From: Nitrososphaeraceae archaeon
GTDB lineage: Archaea; Thermoproteota; Nitrososphaeria; Nitrososphaerales; Nitrososphaeraceae
Assembly: GCA_031316115.1 (NCBI GenBank)
Contig: JALDRC010000005.1
Location: forward strand, 124,001-188,000
DNA: 64,000 nucleotides
Direction: 5' to 3'
Numbering within the stretch: the stretch's first letter is position 1; each line of letters opens with the position of its first letter. Below the pieces are notes generated by a model. That model was not told the origin of the DNA, did no database searches, and saw only the letters and a list, made by a program, of their open reading frames with translations. This document shows, piece by piece, positions 36,376 through 46,049 of the stretch. The position numbers and the translations under genes are program-made.

Positions 36376-37209
36376 ATGAGTGATCATAATAATGGACATC
36401 GAACCGTTGCAGGTTTTTTGGATGATAAGGAAATAGAGGAAATATTAGAAAAGAGATTCAAAGTTCGAAAATCTGCATCAGGTCGCAAGGAACATGATCT
36501 CACTGAAGAGCGATTAAAAATGATTGAAAAGTGGTATAAACATGACCAAGAACATCCTAAGGTTTACAGACATCATGACCCAATCGGACCAGGAATAAAA
36601 AATTGTAATGAAGCTGTTTCAGAATATATGAATTGGATAGCGAGGGAACAAAAATCGACGAGTTCGTTTACCAACAAAGGATCATATAGAGATGAAAATT
36701 CATTTATTTTTAAGAGAGGTGAATCAACTATTTATTTTGCAACGGTATCTCCATTTCAAGATCCGTATGATTTTCGAGATATTAATCTCACTGAACCAAA
36801 CGATGGGCTATTAATAGCAACATTTATGTCAATGGAATCACCACAATTCTATTCTTTAATTAAAGATTATACAGAGAAAGAATTATTAGAATTTATACTA
36901 CAAGACACAGCAGGAATATTTGAAATAGAAGCTTATCTTGATGACGAACCAATAAATGGATGTACAGTAATACAAAGTAAGTTTCAAACAACTACTGATA
37001 TTCCTAAAGGAAATATAATGAATGTCAAACAAGAAAATATGGAAAGTAATAATTCTATAAATCAGCTATATTTGTGGATAGGATTAGCATTAAAACCAAA
37101 GTTCATTAATCAAGGAGATCATCTTCTGGAATTTAAGGTAAACTCTAAGAATTACCGTATTAATGCTAAATTACAAATAAGTGGAATGGTAGGGGTTAGT
37201 AGGGAATGA
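36376..37209 (+). CDS. Hypothetical protein, possible distant W-rich family relative
   Basis: The 277-residue protein is soluble and not recognised. The N-terminal half is charged and helical (DDKEIEEILEKRFKVRK, TEERLKMIEKWYKHDQ), and MNWIAREQ follows. The second half is beta-rich, with LDDEPINGCTVIQSKFQ, then LYLWIGLALKPKFINQGDHL. That order (Asp-Gly-like turn, R/Q strand, then a W-x-G...P strand followed by G-D-H-L-L-E-F) recalls the C-terminal domain of the secreted W-rich proteins at 10316, 37422 and 40415. The similarity is weak. It precedes one of them by 212 bases on the same strand. Confidence 0.55.
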   Translation: MSDHNNGHRTVAGFLDDKEIEEILEKRFKVRKSASGRKEHDLTEERLKMIEKWYKHDQEHPKVYRHHDPIGPGIKNCNEAVSEYMNWIAREQKSTSSFTNKGSYRDENSFIFKRGESTIYFATVSPFQDPYDFRDINLTEPNDGLLIATFMSMESPQFYSLIKDYTEKELLEFILQDTAGIFEIEAYLDDEPINGCTVIQSKFQTTTDIPKGNIMNVKQENMESNNSINQLYLWIGLALKPKFINQGDHLLEFKVNSKNYRINAKLQISGMVGVSRE

Positions 37210-37389
37210 GCTAGAATAATCAATGAAGATTGAATATTTTAAAAATTACGATGTAATACATGATTGTTATTCTTTTCTTTAATTTTTTGTTAATTTAATA
37301 TTAATTATTACAAAATTAAATTGTATTTTAGAAATCCAATTTTTGTGTATAGATATTAGGATATAATGTTTATTCAGAAATAACGAAAA

Positions 37390-37399
37390 TCATAAATAC
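37390..37399 (+). promoter_or_regulatory. Candidate TATA box
   Basis: TCATAAATAC is centred about 27 bases before the ATG at 37422, the spacing expected for a leaderless archaeal transcript of the W-rich paralogue B gene. Confidence 0.3.
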
Positions 37400-37421
37400 A
37401 CATCTAGAGATTTTTATAGTA

Positions 37422-38147
37422 ATGCAAATAAAATCACTATTTTTGATTATATTTACCATGATTGTTCTTTATACATTAGCAATTCCTACAACAGAAGCAG
37501 AAGATAATGTTAAGGAACATGAAAAATGGTTAAAAGAATATTGGAGATATGCACTAAACATTTCTAATGATGAAACTGTTGAGCAGGGTAATTTATGCTT
37601 GATTAATAATCCAACAAACACTTCATTTCCTATTATGTTGTTGGATCCTTTTGAAGTCGGTTACAAAACACAAACCTGTATTTTACCTTCAGATAGAGAA
37701 CTTTTAATCCCTGCTTATACTGGAGAATGCGATACAGGTAGTGAGTTAGGATCAGATGCTTCCTCAGAGGAAATACTTCAATGTGCTCTTGGGGCAGATG
37801 CAGGTTATCTTGATTTTACCTTGACACTAGATGGGAAAAGGATTGTAGATATCAAAGATGTATCGGTAGGAGATAACCCAACTCATCCCAATTTCTTTGA
37901 GGTGCAAACTGGTAAACTTTTTGAGGTAAATCTACCAGAAGATAGTGAATGGATTGATATTTACCCATTAGGAGCAGGTACTTATCAAGCACAAGCACAT
38001 GGTTTTTTCGCAAAATTAGATAAACTAGCTCCTGGAAATCACACATTAGGATATACGCAAACTGTTAGTGGTACACGAGGGTTGGGTACACAAGGAGGTT
38101 GGTCTGGTGGAGCTAACAAGGTTTTATACGACATAACGATAAAATAG
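37422..38147 (+). CDS. Secreted W-rich family protein (paralogue B)
   Basis: The protein has 241 residues with a clear signal peptide (core LFLIIFTMIVLYTLAIP, cleavage near TTEAEDN). The Trp-rich motif is KWLKEYWRYAL (35-45), a shorter version of the KWWQW/KWWEW motif of its relatives. The middle has the family layout LLDPFEVG, ELLIPAYTGEC and GADAGYLDFTLTLDGKRI. The C-terminal LPEDSEWIDIYPLGAGTYQA, then LAPGNHTLGY completes it. Cys residues (59, 86, 103, 121) may form disulphides. It is outside the cell, with unknown function. Paralogues at 10316 and 40415. Confidence 0.8.
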   Translation: MQIKSLFLIIFTMIVLYTLAIPTTEAEDNVKEHEKWLKEYWRYALNISNDETVEQGNLCLINNPTNTSFPIMLLDPFEVGYKTQTCILPSDRELLIPAYTGECDTGSELGSDASSEEILQCALGADAGYLDFTLTLDGKRIVDIKDVSVGDNPTHPNFFEVQTGKLFEVNLPEDSEWIDIYPLGAGTYQAQAHGFFAKLDKLAPGNHTLGYTQTVSGTRGLGTQGGWSGGANKVLYDITIK

Positions 38148-38204
38148 ATAAAAAAAATTGAAATGAATTCCTATTTGTAACAGATATTAATTTTAAATTT
38201 TATC

Positions 38205-39581
38205 ATGAAACTATTCATAACAAATCTATCGCAGTCATACTCTAAATACATCTTTGTACTTGTGTTATTATCTGTTGGAATAATAATTTTCGATTCATCA
38301 TTTGTTAGACTAGATTTAATGGATTTAAATTTGTTCTCAAAACTTTCTTTATTTGTGATCCTAAGCATAGTTTCTTTATGCATAAATATTTCTCTGATTC
38401 GATTTCTTTATTTTAACTATAAGAATTCTAACAAACGATATCGAAAACAGTTGAAAATCTATTTTATAGCATTTTTAACTAATCAAATTATTTATTTTAT
38501 ACTCTTATACATATTGTTATACCAAATTATAACATTAGAACATTATCAAAAAACAATTTTAACCATTATGCTAGATCTTAATTTTATAATATCTCTATCA
38601 TTCTTAATAATTATTATTTTTAAATTATTTAACTGGTTTAAACATAATAAAAACAAGATTATTTTATTATATGCATTATCTTTTTCGTTATTTTCTATTC
38701 ATATTATAACTGGATTAGCATATCTTCATGTAGAATTAGCTTACAAAAACGAGGTTATAAAACCACTTCCTACGCGTTTATTGTTTATGGTTATTTTTTC
38801 TACTAATGACCAAATTACCCTCTTGACCGATTTGTTTGATCTGACTTTCATATCATCTTTTATACTGACATGGATAGCTACTTCTTTATTATTAAAACAA
38901 TATACTAAAAAGCTTGGACGAGTTATTTTTTGGATTTTGATATGTTTGCCGTTAATCTATTTGTTTTTTTCGTATGAATTACTTATTTACTACATTACTG
39001 GACAACATATTTCGATATATAGTCATCTTGTTGAGTCAAATATTAACAAATTTATTCCCTTGGACCTATTAGACATTTTTTTTAGATCTCCAAAACAAAT
39101 TGGAGGAATATTTTTTGGGATTATTTTTTGGATAATAAGTACTAAAATCAACGATGATAAATTTAAACAAAATATGCTTACAACCTCTATAGGAATAATT
39201 TTTTTATACAGTTCAACAGGAATTTATCCAATAATCCTAACAGCTGTTCCTCCACACGGAATCTTAATGCTTCCATTTTTAGTTCTTGGAACATATATGA
39301 TAACTATAGGTATTTTTAATACTGCAATAAACATTTCAACCAATATAGAACTCCGAAAAAAAATCTATAATAGCATTGAGAAGGATTTTGACTTACTAAA
39401 GAATCTAGGTGTTTCTCAGATGGAAGTAGAATTGGAAGAACAATATAAAAAAATCACTAATATGGTGGATAAAAAAGAACTAGAAAATTCGGAAGATTAT
39501 GATATGAGTCCAAAAAATGTAAAAGGTCTTATAAATGACATATTAACTGAAATGAATAAAAGAAAATTACATAGTAAATAA
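38205..39581 (+). CDS. Polytopic membrane protein with cytoplasmic C-terminal tail
   Basis: The 458-residue protein has about ten hydrophobic segments between residues 15 and 380, then a charged, coiled-coil-like tail (about 385-458) with MELEELEQYKKITNMVDKK-type pattern. No transporter or enzyme motif is clear. His/Pro residues in loops (PPHGILMLPFL) are notable. I know no named family. It starts 57 bases after paralogue B on the same strand and could be co-transcribed. Confidence 0.7.
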   Translation: MKLFITNLSQSYSKYIFVLVLLSVGIIIFDSSFVRLDLMDLNLFSKLSLFVILSIVSLCINISLIRFLYFNYKNSNKRYRKQLKIYFIAFLTNQIIYFILLYILLYQIITLEHYQKTILTIMLDLNFIISLSFLIIIIFKLFNWFKHNKNKIILLYALSFSLFSIHIITGLAYLHVELAYKNEVIKPLPTRLLFMVIFSTNDQITLLTDLFDLTFISSFILTWIATSLLLKQYTKKLGRVIFWILICLPLIYLFFSYELLIYYITGQHISIYSHLVESNINKFIPLDLLDIFFRSPKQIGGIFFGIIFWIISTKINDDKFKQNMLTTSIGIIFLYSSTGIYPIILTAVPPHGILMLPFLVLGTYMITIGIFNTAINISTNIELRKKIYNSIEKDFDLLKNLGVSQMEVELEEQYKKITNMVDKKELENSEDYDMSPKNVKGLINDILTEMNKRKLHSK

Positions 39582-40414
39582 ATAGTCCATGGGAAATTTT
39601 GTTTTCGATAAAATTTGTTATTAGATAAATTTTACAATATAATATACAATTTAAAGGATAGGATAGAAATACTCTTTATGGTTCTAGTTTGTTAAATCGA
39701 ATTTCTAAAGATTTTTACTTAAAGTTAATATATTTACATCTGCAAATTGAAAATCAATATGATTAGTCATTTCAAATATTTATCTCAGTTTATTTGTAAC
39801 ATGTTAGAGTTATATTTGGTAAACAATATCATATTTTGACTTAAGGTAACATAAAATGTCAAGAATATTATTCGAATTTTTTACAAATAAAGCAATATTA
39901 TAACATTTATCGAAATACATATGGTGTTTGATAAAGTTGATAAAAATCTCAGAAAATAATAATAGTAATTGCATTAATAATTTATTTAAGGTTTCTTATT
40001 AGAATGGCGATGTATCTGAAGGCCAAAAATATTTTATACTTCTAAATCCAAAATAGAGACATGATAAAGTCCTTGAAAAAAACAAAATATATCTTGTATG
40101 GATTACTTGCGGGAAGTTTGGTATTAGAGAATAAGGTTAAAGGAGATTATAAACATAATTAATTTTAAGATAAAAAAATAAACTAAAAACTAGTTCTAAA
40201 CTTTTTATTTTCTTTCACAAAATCTTGTTCATGGCTGCATAATCAATACATTTAAATTCATTTTATTTCCGAGCAACATTAAACATTTGAATTTTTTTAA
40301 ATTTTTATTCACTACAATTATGATCTTTAATGATAGCAAATTTACTGTAATCTCATCGATGATAAAAGAGACAGAATACTTTATAAGTTATAAAATATTT
40401 TTATTCATAATTCA
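39582..40414. other. Long intergenic region, one possible tiny ORF
   Basis: The 830 bases are AT-rich. An ATG at 40061 opens a 33-codon frame ending at 40162 (MIKSLKKTKYILYGLLAGS, then a charged end). It could be a very small membrane-associated peptide, but it lacks any independent support. A TATA-like TTATAAAATA at 40388-40397 lies upstream of the next gene. Nothing else is recognised. Confidence 0.4.
40388..40397 (+). promoter_or_regulatory. Candidate TATA box
   Basis: TTATAAAATA is centred about 22 bases before the TTG at 40415 (34 before the in-frame ATG at 40427). It is a plausible TATA element for the W-rich paralogue C gene, and the distance fits a short or absent leader. Confidence 0.3.
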
Positions 40415-41029
40415 TTGGAAACAACAATGTTTACTTGTTTTAAATCTGATGCAAAAATTTTAGATAAATCTTACGGTCAATGGACAACAAAATGGTGGGA
40501 ATGGGCATTAAGCACGACTAGAGCTTCAAACCCAGTTTTAGACAAAACCGGTGAATACTATGATATAAATCAACCACCCTTTGGGGTTTGGTTTTTGGCG
40601 GGCATATTTGGTGATGAAGAAAAAAGCCACCCAACACGGCAAATTAATTTACTGGAGGGATTAGCTTTATTGATTCCGATCTTAAATTGTGAGGCAAATA
40701 GTATAGAATACCCACATTTAAAGACTGACAGTGACTTGATAGAACATGTATCGAAGGATATAGAATCAGTAGTAAAAAAAGATTGTTTTATTAATAATAT
40801 AAATATAATTCCAGAACGTGTACAATCTGAACCGAGAATATTTGAATTTACTCTTCCTGAAGAAAATGTTCTTGGTGTTAAGGGTGGGAAATTAATTCGT
40901 GTTTGTGCAGATGGATACTGGATTTTTTTACATCCGCTTCCGAAAGGAAATTACATAATAGATTTTGAAGGTTCTTGTGAATTCGGAAGACTTAGTTCAG
41001 GAGCAAGATATGAACTGAAAGTAATATAG
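40415..41029 (+). CDS. W-rich family protein without signal peptide (paralogue C)
   Basis: The protein has 204 residues. It has the family motif WTTKWWEWALS (23-33), then VWFLAGIFG, LALLIPILNCEANSIEYP, RVQSEPRIFEFTLPEENV and ADGYWIFLHPLPKGNYIIDF. The last is almost the same as SDGYWMFLKPLPPGDYELKF of paralogue A. Unlike A and B it lacks a signal peptide and begins directly at the Cys/Lys region. It may therefore be cytoplasmic or exported by another route. Start TTG at 40415; ATG at 40427 is an alternative. Confidence 0.8.
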   Translation: METTMFTCFKSDAKILDKSYGQWTTKWWEWALSTTRASNPVLDKTGEYYDINQPPFGVWFLAGIFGDEEKSHPTRQINLLEGLALLIPILNCEANSIEYPHLKTDSDLIEHVSKDIESVVKKDCFINNINIIPERVQSEPRIFEFTLPEENVLGVKGGKLIRVCADGYWIFLHPLPKGNYIIDFEGSCEFGRLSSGARYELKVI

Positions 41030-41209
41030 TCTAGAATAAAGGATCTAGCGTTTACTAAAGATAATTTCTAGGAATGATCTACTGTCGTTTTTTTTTTGTG
41101 GGTCTTTGCTGATTTTAGCAAATAAATGGTATCTTTTAAATGGGATTTAGATAAGATTGTCTTTTAAATTTAAAACCAGGGATAATTCATTATTATAAGG
41201 TATTACTAA

Positions 41210-42142
41210 ATGGGAAAAAAAATAGTGTCATTTTTACCAAGTGCTACTGAAATTCTCTATAATTTAGATGTTGGATCTCAGGTGGCAGGAGTAACTCATG
41301 AATGTACTTATCCAGAAGAGGCAAAATTAAAGCCTAAAGTAATAACCTCCTGTTTTGATCCATCTCAATTAACAAGTAAAGAGATAGATAAAAAAATTTT
41401 TGATTTAGTTCGAAATGAAACATCCCTATTTATACTTAATGAGATACTTTTAAAAGATCTAAAACCAGATCTGATAGTAGCACAAGGGATATGTGAAGTG
41501 TGTTCTCCGTTTAAAAAGGAAATATTCCATGCCATATCAATATTGGGATACCATCCTGAAATTTTAATTCTTGATCCTCATAATTTAAAAGATATTCTGA
41601 ATAATATCATGGAAATAGCAGAAAAAGTAGATAAGATACAAAAAGGTAAAAGTTTGGTAGAATTTCTCAACAATAAAATCAACATTATAACTAATAAAAG
41701 AAAAAATAAAGATATACAAATCTCCTCGCGAATATTGTGTTTGGAATGGATTGATCCTTTCTTTACTGCAGGGCATTGGATACCAGAAATGGTTGAAATA
41801 GCTGGAGGAATCAATGGTTTAAGTAGAAAGGGAGATCGATCAAAAATAACTTCTTTAGAAGAGATAAAAAACTTTGATCCTGACAAAATAATTTTGATGC
41901 CATGTGGTTTTGATATAGATAGAACAACAAATGAATATGAAAAAATATTAGAGAATAATTCATCTTGGAATTCATTGAGAGCAATAAAAGAAAAAGAAGT
42001 TTATGTCGTAGATGCAGGATCATATTTTAGTAAACCAGGACCGAGAACTTTTGTAGGTGTTGAAGTGTTGGCAAAGATCATTAATCCTAATGAATTTAAC
42101 TATATCAGAGTCCCCTCAAAATCTTTTATGAAACTTGACTAG
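41210..42142 (+). CDS. BtuF-like cobalamin/metal-chelate binding protein, no signal peptide
   Basis: The 310-residue protein has the helical-backbone binding protein fold (periplasmic-binding type III). It opens with FLPSATEILYNL and VAGVTHECTYP, then LKPDLIVAQG, CSPFK and a second domain with LEWIDPFFTAGHWIPEMVE and GPRTFVGVEVL. Homologues bind cobalamin and pass it to BtuCD, and many archaeal ones lack a signal, as here. With no exporter or importer gene nearby, a cytoplasmic role, such as B12 handling, is possible. Confidence 0.8.
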   Translation: MGKKIVSFLPSATEILYNLDVGSQVAGVTHECTYPEEAKLKPKVITSCFDPSQLTSKEIDKKIFDLVRNETSLFILNEILLKDLKPDLIVAQGICEVCSPFKKEIFHAISILGYHPEILILDPHNLKDILNNIMEIAEKVDKIQKGKSLVEFLNNKINIITNKRKNKDIQISSRILCLEWIDPFFTAGHWIPEMVEIAGGINGLSRKGDRSKITSLEEIKNFDPDKIILMPCGFDIDRTTNEYEKILENNSSWNSLRAIKEKEVYVVDAGSYFSKPGPRTFVGVEVLAKIINPNEFNYIRVPSKSFMKLD

Positions 42143-42276
42143 TAATAATTTGAAAATTCAATTCTTAAAGAAATTTTAATCCTACAGAATATTCACATTA
42201 TACATATATCACTAATTAAAATTAGATAGATCTTCAACAAATATATAACAATATTTAATTGTCTCAAATAGTAGAC

Positions 42277-42921
42277 TTATATTAATGCTGTATATAACAA
42301 ATAACCTCCAAAAAATGCAATAATACCACTAAAGAATAAAAGAATACTCTTGTAATATTTTTCTTTGATAATCGATCTTCCTTTAAATGCCATGAAAGAT
42401 GTAGTTCCTAACCAAAAATAATCCATCCAGATATGTGAAGAGAAAAGGATTACTATACCCTCATAATAGCCAAAAAAACTGATTGAATCTGAAACAAGTT
42501 TCAATCCAAGAGTAGACCACCATATTAAAAAAAATGGGTTAAGTGCCGTAAAAATAATGCCTATTAACAAAGGATTCTTTATATCATACTTTGATCGTTT
42601 GCTGTTATTTGTCTCTGAATATTTGTTAGTCATAATAGAATTGATCTGTAAAATTGAGAAAAATATCATAAAAATACCTCCAATTACTCCAATCATTTTT
42701 AAAACATCTTCAGATAAAAAAAAAGATGAAAATTTATCCAGTCCATAAAATAAAAAGATTATCAAAGGAAGTTCTACAATTGTATGACCTAAGGCAACTT
42801 TTAACCCATTGAAAGGGCCATATTTACTTCCATAGTATAAATTAACAAATAATAAGGGACCAGGAGACAGGACACCAGAAGCAGATATTAGGATAACATA
42901 AAGAGAAAATTCTAAAACCAT
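42277..42921 (-). CDS. LysE/RhtB family exporter
   Basis: The 214-residue protein has six hydrophobic segments and the family opening SASGVLSPGPLLFVNLYYG, with a charged GLKVALGHTIVE loop. These proteins export amino acids or related small molecules. There is no sign of truncation. It is convergent with the BtuF-like gene and alone in orientation until the macro-domain gene. Confidence 0.8.
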   Translation of the reverse strand: MVLEFSLYVILISASGVLSPGPLLFVNLYYGSKYGPFNGLKVALGHTIVELPLIIFLFYGLDKFSSFFLSEDVLKMIGVIGGIFMIFFSILQINSIMTNKYSETNNSKRSKYDIKNPLLIGIIFTALNPFFLIWWSTLGLKLVSDSISFFGYYEGIVILFSSHIWMDYFWLGTTSFMAFKGRSIIKEKYYKSILLFFSGIIAFFGGYLLYTALI

Positions 42922-43007
42922 GTATTTAGTTATCCCATTTACGATTAAATTTCATAATTTGGTCATGCAATATATTCAAATTGACTATTAGTTCATTTTA
43001 GAGATAT

Positions 43008-43577
43008 CTAGGAGAAAATAGATTCTTTATTCTTTATTTTTTGGATTATATTTTTAAAATGCATTAGGGTTTCATCATCAATAATACAAAATTCTATATT
43101 TTCCAGTGACGTCTTACTTTGCAATAAAAAGTTTACCGATTCATTCAATAGAATATCAGCACATTTTTCTTTAGGAAATCCATAAATTCCAGAACTAATA
43201 GCTGGGATGGAGATAGTTTTAAATTCTTTTTGAGAAGCTAGTTTTAAAACACTTGTAATAGCTTTACTCAACTTGCTATCTTCATTTCCTTCACCCATTT
43301 TAGGCCCAACGGCATGAATAACAGCAGAGCATGGCAAATTACCAGATGTTGTAATAACAGAAGAGCCAACTGATACATATCCTATTTTATCACTTTCGAT
43401 TTGTATTTCTTTTCCACCTTTTCTAACAATTGCTCCAGCAACACCTCCTCCATGTTTTAGAAAAGAGTTTGCGGCATTTACTATTGCATCAACCCTCCTT
43501 TCAGTTATATCGCCTTTTACTAGACTTATTACTTTATTATTTGTCAAGTTATATTCATCTATTAAAGTAGTTTTCAA
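43008..43577 (-). CDS. Macro domain protein, probable ADP-ribose/OAADPr hydrolase
   Basis: This 189-residue single macro domain binds ADP-ribose. It contains VNAANSFL (33-40), GGGVAGAI (43-50) and SSGIYGFP (128-135), with Asp23 as the adenine contact. The MacroD/YmdB-like pattern suggests hydrolysis of O-acetyl-ADP-ribose or removal of ADP-ribose from proteins. Start TTG at 43577. A sirtuin gene lies 141 bases upstream on the same strand; sirtuin action makes exactly this product, which fits a shared pathway. Confidence 0.9.
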   Translation of the reverse strand: MKTTLIDEYNLTNNKVISLVKGDITERRVDAIVNAANSFLKHGGGVAGAIVRKGGKEIQIESDKIGYVSVGSSVITTSGNLPCSAVIHAVGPKMGEGNEDSKLSKAITSVLKLASQKEFKTISIPAISSGIYGFPKEKCADILLNESVNFLLQSKTSLENIEFCIIDDETLMHFKNIIQKIKNKESIFS

Positions 43578-43717
43578 TAGTAAACTATGTTAGATGAGAA
43601 GGTAATATAAAATAAAAAGAAATTTCAATATTTTTGTATCGCTTAAACTGAATGAATTCCTATAACCTAGAAAATTCATTATTTATTAGAATTCAAACAT
43701 TTGAAGGAAATTAAGTT

Positions 43718-44530
43718 TTATTTAGTATTAAAATACGCTAAGAATGTAGGTAATATTTCTCCTGCCTTTCCTCTAAAAGAAAAATCCATAATATGATTAA
43801 AAACTGTAGGTTCAGGATTGACCTCTACTAAAATAGCTCCATTTTCTTTAGCATAGAATGGTAATGTGTTTACCGGTCCAACATTTAGAGAAGTTCCGAT
43901 AATAAACATTATATCACAATTTGTAGATATATCTTGAGCATTTTTCCAAGTTGTCTGATTCAAAGGCTCCCCAAAAAAAACTATATCCGGTCTGAGTACA
44001 CTATCACACAAACTACACATAGGTGGTAATGATTTTATTATTACTTTATTTATGTCCTCAACAAAATTACAATTTGTACATTTTGCTTTCAAAATATTTC
44101 CATGTAGCTCTACTATATTCTTGCTTCCTGCTTTCTTATGTAAACCATCAATATTTTGAGTCAAAACATTGGAATTTTTTAATTTTTCTATTTTTGCAAT
44201 GGTAAAATGTCCTGCGTTTGGTTGACAATTTAAAATCAAATTTTGCCTATCTTGATAGAATTCCCATACCAATTTCGGATTTTTGTAAAACCCAGATATA
44301 GATGCTAGTTTCATAGGATCGTATGTTTTCCATAGACCTGCTGGACCTCTAAATGTAGGAATACCACTTTCCTCTGATATCCCAGCTCCAGTTAAAAATA
44401 CAATATTGTTTGAATTTGCTAAAACAGATTTAATGGAATCCATTATCATCGGATTTATATTCATATGATTTATAATTTCATTTCTATCTAGATGAAAATA
44501 TAGACAGGTTTTTGCTATTTCAAATTTCAT
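43718..44530 (-). CDS. cobB: Sir2-family NAD-dependent deacylase
   Basis: The 270-residue sirtuin has GAGISEESGIPTFRG (48-62), the Cys4 zinc site (151, 154, 172, 175), TQNIDGLH (124-131) and catalytic His143 in ELHGN. The helix WEFYQDRQ has Tyr92 and Arg95. This Tyr-x-x-Arg signature binds acidic acyl groups in SIRT5 and CobB, so desuccinylase/demalonylase activity is possible as well as deacetylation. The first 29 residues may not be translated; ATG at 44443 (Met30) is another start. Followed by the macro-domain gene. Confidence 0.9.
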   Translation of the reverse strand: MKFEIAKTCLYFHLDRNEIINHMNINPMIMDSIKSVLANSNNIVFLTGAGISEESGIPTFRGPAGLWKTYDPMKLASISGFYKNPKLVWEFYQDRQNLILNCQPNAGHFTIAKIEKLKNSNVLTQNIDGLHKKAGSKNIVELHGNILKAKCTNCNFVEDINKVIIKSLPPMCSLCDSVLRPDIVFFGEPLNQTTWKNAQDISTNCDIMFIIGTSLNVGPVNTLPFYAKENGAILVEVNPEPTVFNHIMDFSFRGKAGEILPTFLAYFNTK

Positions 44531-44952
44531 CCATGGATATGGATATACTGACTAATATGAATTCCATAATCTATCATAATAAAATTCCGATAATATTTGC
44601 GATGTTGTTATATGATTTATCAAATTTTTTATAGTATAACATATCACTTGGATTAATTTGAATTAATAATCTACCAACCTAAAAGAGGTTTCCTAGTTTC
44701 AATAAAATGAGATGATAGATCTATATGATATGGATTTATGAAAGGAACTACAGAAGGTAGCAATAATTTTAATATTTAGTTATAAAATAGCAATTAATTT
44801 CAATATTTTTATCAAACTAAAATGATATTCTTTCTAATTAATAACAAATCTTGCTGTATCATACTAAGACCAAAAAAATAGTGTAATGATCGAATTTATG
44901 ATTATAATATCAGATCGATTCTCACATTTTATCATTTAGATTTGAAAATAAT
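44531..44952. other. Intergenic, nothing recognised
   Basis: About 420 bases of AT-rich DNA between the sirtuin gene and the HIT gene (both leftward). It holds the sirtuin promoter region. No ORF or repeat was recognised. Confidence 0.4.
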
Positions 44953-45396
44953 TTATGTCAGATTTTTCTGGATTTGGTTTAGAATATCTAACATCATAGA
45001 ATCATCCATTTTTGGTTTATTATTTTTAAACAATGAATGAACAGGGCCTCCTCCATCCCCATATTTACGAGGTATAATATGAATATGAACGTGAGGAATT
45101 TCTTGACCTGCTTCCTTACCATTATGAATTGCAATAGTCGAACTATTCGCTCCTACTGTTTTCTCTATAATTCCAGTAATTTTCAAAAGTATATCAAATA
45201 ATGCCATATAACTTTCTTTATCCATATCATTAATTTTATAATAATGAAGTTTTGGAATTATGAGGGTATGTCCTAGTCTTAATGGATACGCGTCAAGAAA
45301 TGCCAAAGCCTTATCATTTTCAAATACTATGTTCGAAGATATTTCTCTGTTAGCAATTCTACAAAATATACATGAATTATTTTCCATACAGTTCAT
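44953..45396 (-). CDS. HIT family nucleotide hydrolase/transferase
   Basis: The 147-residue HIT protein has the histidine triad HVHIH (102-106) and a following IIPRKYGDGGG. The N-terminal CIFC (9-12) resembles the zinc-binding type of Hint-like proteins. Substrates include AMP-lysine, dinucleotide polyphosphates and ADP-ribose-like compounds. It lies on the same strand as the sirtuin and macro-domain genes, 420 bases upstream of the former. Confidence 0.9.
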   Translation of the reverse strand: MNCMENNSCIFCRIANREISSNIVFENDKALAFLDAYPLRLGHTLIIPKLHYYKINDMDKESYMALFDILLKITGIIEKTVGANSSTIAIHNGKEAGQEIPHVHIHIIPRKYGDGGGPVHSLFKNNKPKMDDSMMLDILNQIQKNLT

Positions 45397-45776
45397 TGAT
45401 CAGGAATTGCTGGTATAAAATAGTTGATCAAAAAAATTTTGATCTATCTTTATAGAATTGTTTATAATTGTTTATAATTGTTTAATTATTCAATCTTTCT
45501 ATACAGGTTTTATTTGATATTTCTTTAGATACATAATATGTTTTATGATAAATATAATTAGTAACATAAATAATACTACTGATATCTTAAGTATTGTTCT
45601 TAACATTAGAGTAACAGTGGTTATCGATATTCTCTAGAAAATAGATTAAAAACAAGACAAGCTAATTTAACATATTTTTAATGAATAATTATCAAGTTTT
45701 GTTAAGTAAATTCTAATCCATCTTTGGCTATTCTATCTTATATTTCAATTAATCAATCTCCGATCCAAATAATGAA
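45397..45776. other. Intergenic with short tandem repeat
   Basis: About 380 bases. A 10-base unit TTTATAATTG (45461-45470, 45471-45480, with partial units to about 45485) is repeated. Otherwise AT-rich and empty. Confidence 0.4.
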
Positions 45777-46019
45777 TCATTGAAACTGTACCATAGTTTT
45801 AAAATCATTTCCGTAAAAATTATTCAGTCTTTTAAAGATTAGCAGGCATTGATCTTTGTCAAACAAATATTCTGAGCCAGAAATAGATTCTACTATGATA
45901 TCTTTTCTGTTGTTCCTAGTAGACAATACCTTTCCACACAATGAACATTTTGAATCTGCTAGACAAAAATTCGCAGTATTCATTTCACTCTTTTCCAAAT
46001 ATATGAAAGATAATTTCAA
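45777..46019 (-). CDS. Stand-alone Cys-domain protein, homologous to kinase N-terminus
   Basis: The 80-residue protein has Cys25, Cys28 and Cys58 in KCSLCGK, then ISGSEYLFDKDQCLLIFKRL and NFYGND. The histidine kinase at 50221-51657 begins with KCSLCGK, ISGSKYFFDSNQCVMMFKRL and HFYGK. The domain is a TRASH/MYM-like treble-clef candidate that may bind metal or another partner. Start TTG at 46019 or ATG at 45983 (Met13). A third copy lies at 52353-52559. Confidence 0.65.
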   Translation of the reverse strand: MKLSFIYLEKSEMNTANFCLADSKCSLCGKVLSTRNNRKDIIVESISGSEYLFDKDQCLLIFKRLNNFYGNDFKTMVQFQ

Positions 46020-46049
46020 TTACCATAACTATATCATTCCTTATTAAAA

